Source: Verrucomicrobiales bacterium (GTDB taxonomy: Bacteria; Verrucomicrobiota; Verrucomicrobiia; Verrucomicrobiales; Akkermansiaceae). Taken from it: 5,957 bases of DNA. Within the stretch, counting starts at the first letter, position 1. Every line of letters begins with the position of its first letter. The notes beneath the pieces were generated by a model that was not told where the DNA came from, made no database searches, and saw nothing but the letters and a program-made list of their open reading frames with translations. The stretch spans positions 1 through 5,957 of the forward strand of contig DMYM01000167.1 in NCBI GenBank assembly GCA_003483645.1, written 5' to 3'. Positions 5,142 through 5,957 of this stretch are shown piece by piece. The position numbers were made by a program, and so were the translations under genes.

Positions 5142-5957
5142 TTACTGGTGCCGGAAGGCCACCGTCGGTTTCATCCGCGAGGCCCGGATGGCGGGATAGA
5201 GGCCGCTCAGGGCTCCCACCACGGTGGCGAAGAGGATGGTGAAGACAATGGCCTCCAGCCCGATCTCGATCCGGATGGTCCCACTTATGGAGGGAAAGAG
5301 GTAGAGGAGTTCACGGACCAGGAAACCAAGGAGGACGCCGAGCACGCCGCCGGAAATGCCGAGAAGGGTGGCCTCCAGCAGGATCATATGCCGGATGCGT
5401 GCTGCTTTCCATCCAATCGCCCGCAGCACGCCAATTTCCACCGTTCGCTCAAAGACGCTCATCAGCATGGTGTTCATCACGCTGGCGAGACCGACCACCA
5501 TGGAGAGAAGAGTCACCGCCAGGGTCATCCCCTTGACTGCCCGGGTGGTGGAGTTGCGCTGGGCTGCTTCACTGGCGAGGCTGGCGGAGAGCCCGCTGTG
5601 CAGGTTTTCGATCCGGTCACAGATCTCCCGGCCACGTGCCTTGTCCACTCCGGGGCTGAAGCGCAGGTTGACGAAGTTGATCTTTCCGGCGTTGTCGCTG
5701 TGGCTCTGCATCACCCCGAGCGGAATCACGATGGCACCGGACTCGATCATGGAAGTGCTCTCGTAGATGCCGCAGACCGGGAACTCGGATCCGAGCAGCT
5801 GGAGGGAATCCCCCACCTGCTTCCGGAGCATCTGGGAGGCGGACTTGCCCAGGAGAACGGCCTTCTCGTGGCCGTCCTTCTGCATGCGGCCCTCCACGAT
5901 TTCGAGGTGATTCCAGATGTAGCTCTCCCACTCCCAGCTCGTGATCAGGATCATGGG
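5142..5957 (-). CDS. ABC transporter permease, FtsX/MacB family, C-terminal part (5' end outside window)
   Basis: The frame is open to the window edge. A Met codon lies at 5954, but the preceding codon in the window (CCC) keeps the frame open and the family has an N-terminal membrane helix and more periplasmic domain before this point, so the gene is cut by the window. The 271 visible residues contain the end of a MacB-type periplasmic domain (about 1-140, with EIVEGR and KAVLLGKSASQ), then three predicted membrane helices at about 143-166, 189-215 and 232-253, counting from that Met. Between the first two is the cytoplasmic coupling segment NTMLMSVFERTVEIGVLRAIG, a hallmark of FtsX-like permeases. 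The C-terminal GLYPAIRASRMKPTVAFRHQ is also typical. Such permeases pair with an ATPase of the LolD/MacB type and act by mechanotransmission in export or lipoprotein release. No ATPase is in the window. The cargo cannot be told. Confidence 0.9.
   Translation of the reverse strand, partial: PMILITSWEWESYIWNHLEIVEGRMQKDGHEKAVLLGKSASQMLRKQVGDSLQLLGSEFPVCGIYESTSMIESGAIVIPLGVMQSHSDNAGKINFVNLRFSPGVDKARGREICDRIENLHSGLSASLASEAAQRNSTTRAVKGMTLAVTLLSMVVGLASVMNTMLMSVFERTVEIGVLRAIGWKAARIRHMILLEATLLGISGGVLGVLLGFLVRELLYLFPSISGTIRIEIGLEAIVFTILFATVVGALSGLYPAIRASRMKPTVAFRHQ

Noticed and set aside
1..5957. CRISPR arrays, insertion sequences, tRNA or rRNA genes, attachment sites
   Set aside because: No regularly spaced repeats, transposase-like frames, terminal inverted repeats, cloverleaf-type sequences or rRNA motifs were found on reading both strands.

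Overview
The window looks like part of a GC-rich chromosome (roughly 60% GC by eye) from a Verrucomicrobiota or Planctomycetota-type bacterium. The suggestion rests on two secreted sulfatases of different subfamilies, a secreted alpha/beta-hydrolase beside them, an azurin/plastocyanin-like copper-site C-terminus, and start codons with no usable Shine-Dalgarno sequence. The lineage is inferred from gene style, not from a marker gene.

Layout, left to right. (1) The last 19 codons of a plus-strand gene with a cupredoxin copper-ligand motif end at 60. (2) Three stem-loops in a row follow (70-90, 96-117, 123-144). The last is GC-rich, precedes a pyrimidine tract, and lies inside the 3' end of the opposing sulfatase gene. 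(3) A minus-strand pair comes next: a tRNA-dihydrouridine synthase (1580-2647), then after 7 nt an iduronate-2-sulfatase-like sulfatase (118-1572). (4) An 85-nt divergent intergenic region separates this pair from a plus-strand secreted alpha/beta-hydrolase (2733-3599). (5) The hydrolase runs tail to tail, with 16 nt between stops, into a second sulfatase of arylsulfatase-A type (3616-5061, minus). (6) Upstream of that sulfatase, on the same strand, is the C-terminal part of an FtsX/MacB-type ABC transporter permease (5142 to the window edge), with a hairpin just after its stop codon.

The two sulfatases and the hydrolase all have apparent signal peptides, so they probably act outside the cytoplasm. 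They may remove sulfate and ester groups from sulfated polysaccharides or other sulfate esters, but no substrate can be named from sequence. The dihydrouridine synthase is a cytoplasmic RNA-modification enzyme whose link to the sulfatase is probably only transcriptional. No sulfatase-maturation enzyme, mobile element, tRNA, rRNA or CRISPR array is visible. I see no clear new system. The points most worth a second look are the altered post-active-site segment of the first sulfatase, the stem-loop cluster at the left edge, and the uncharacterised hydrolase.
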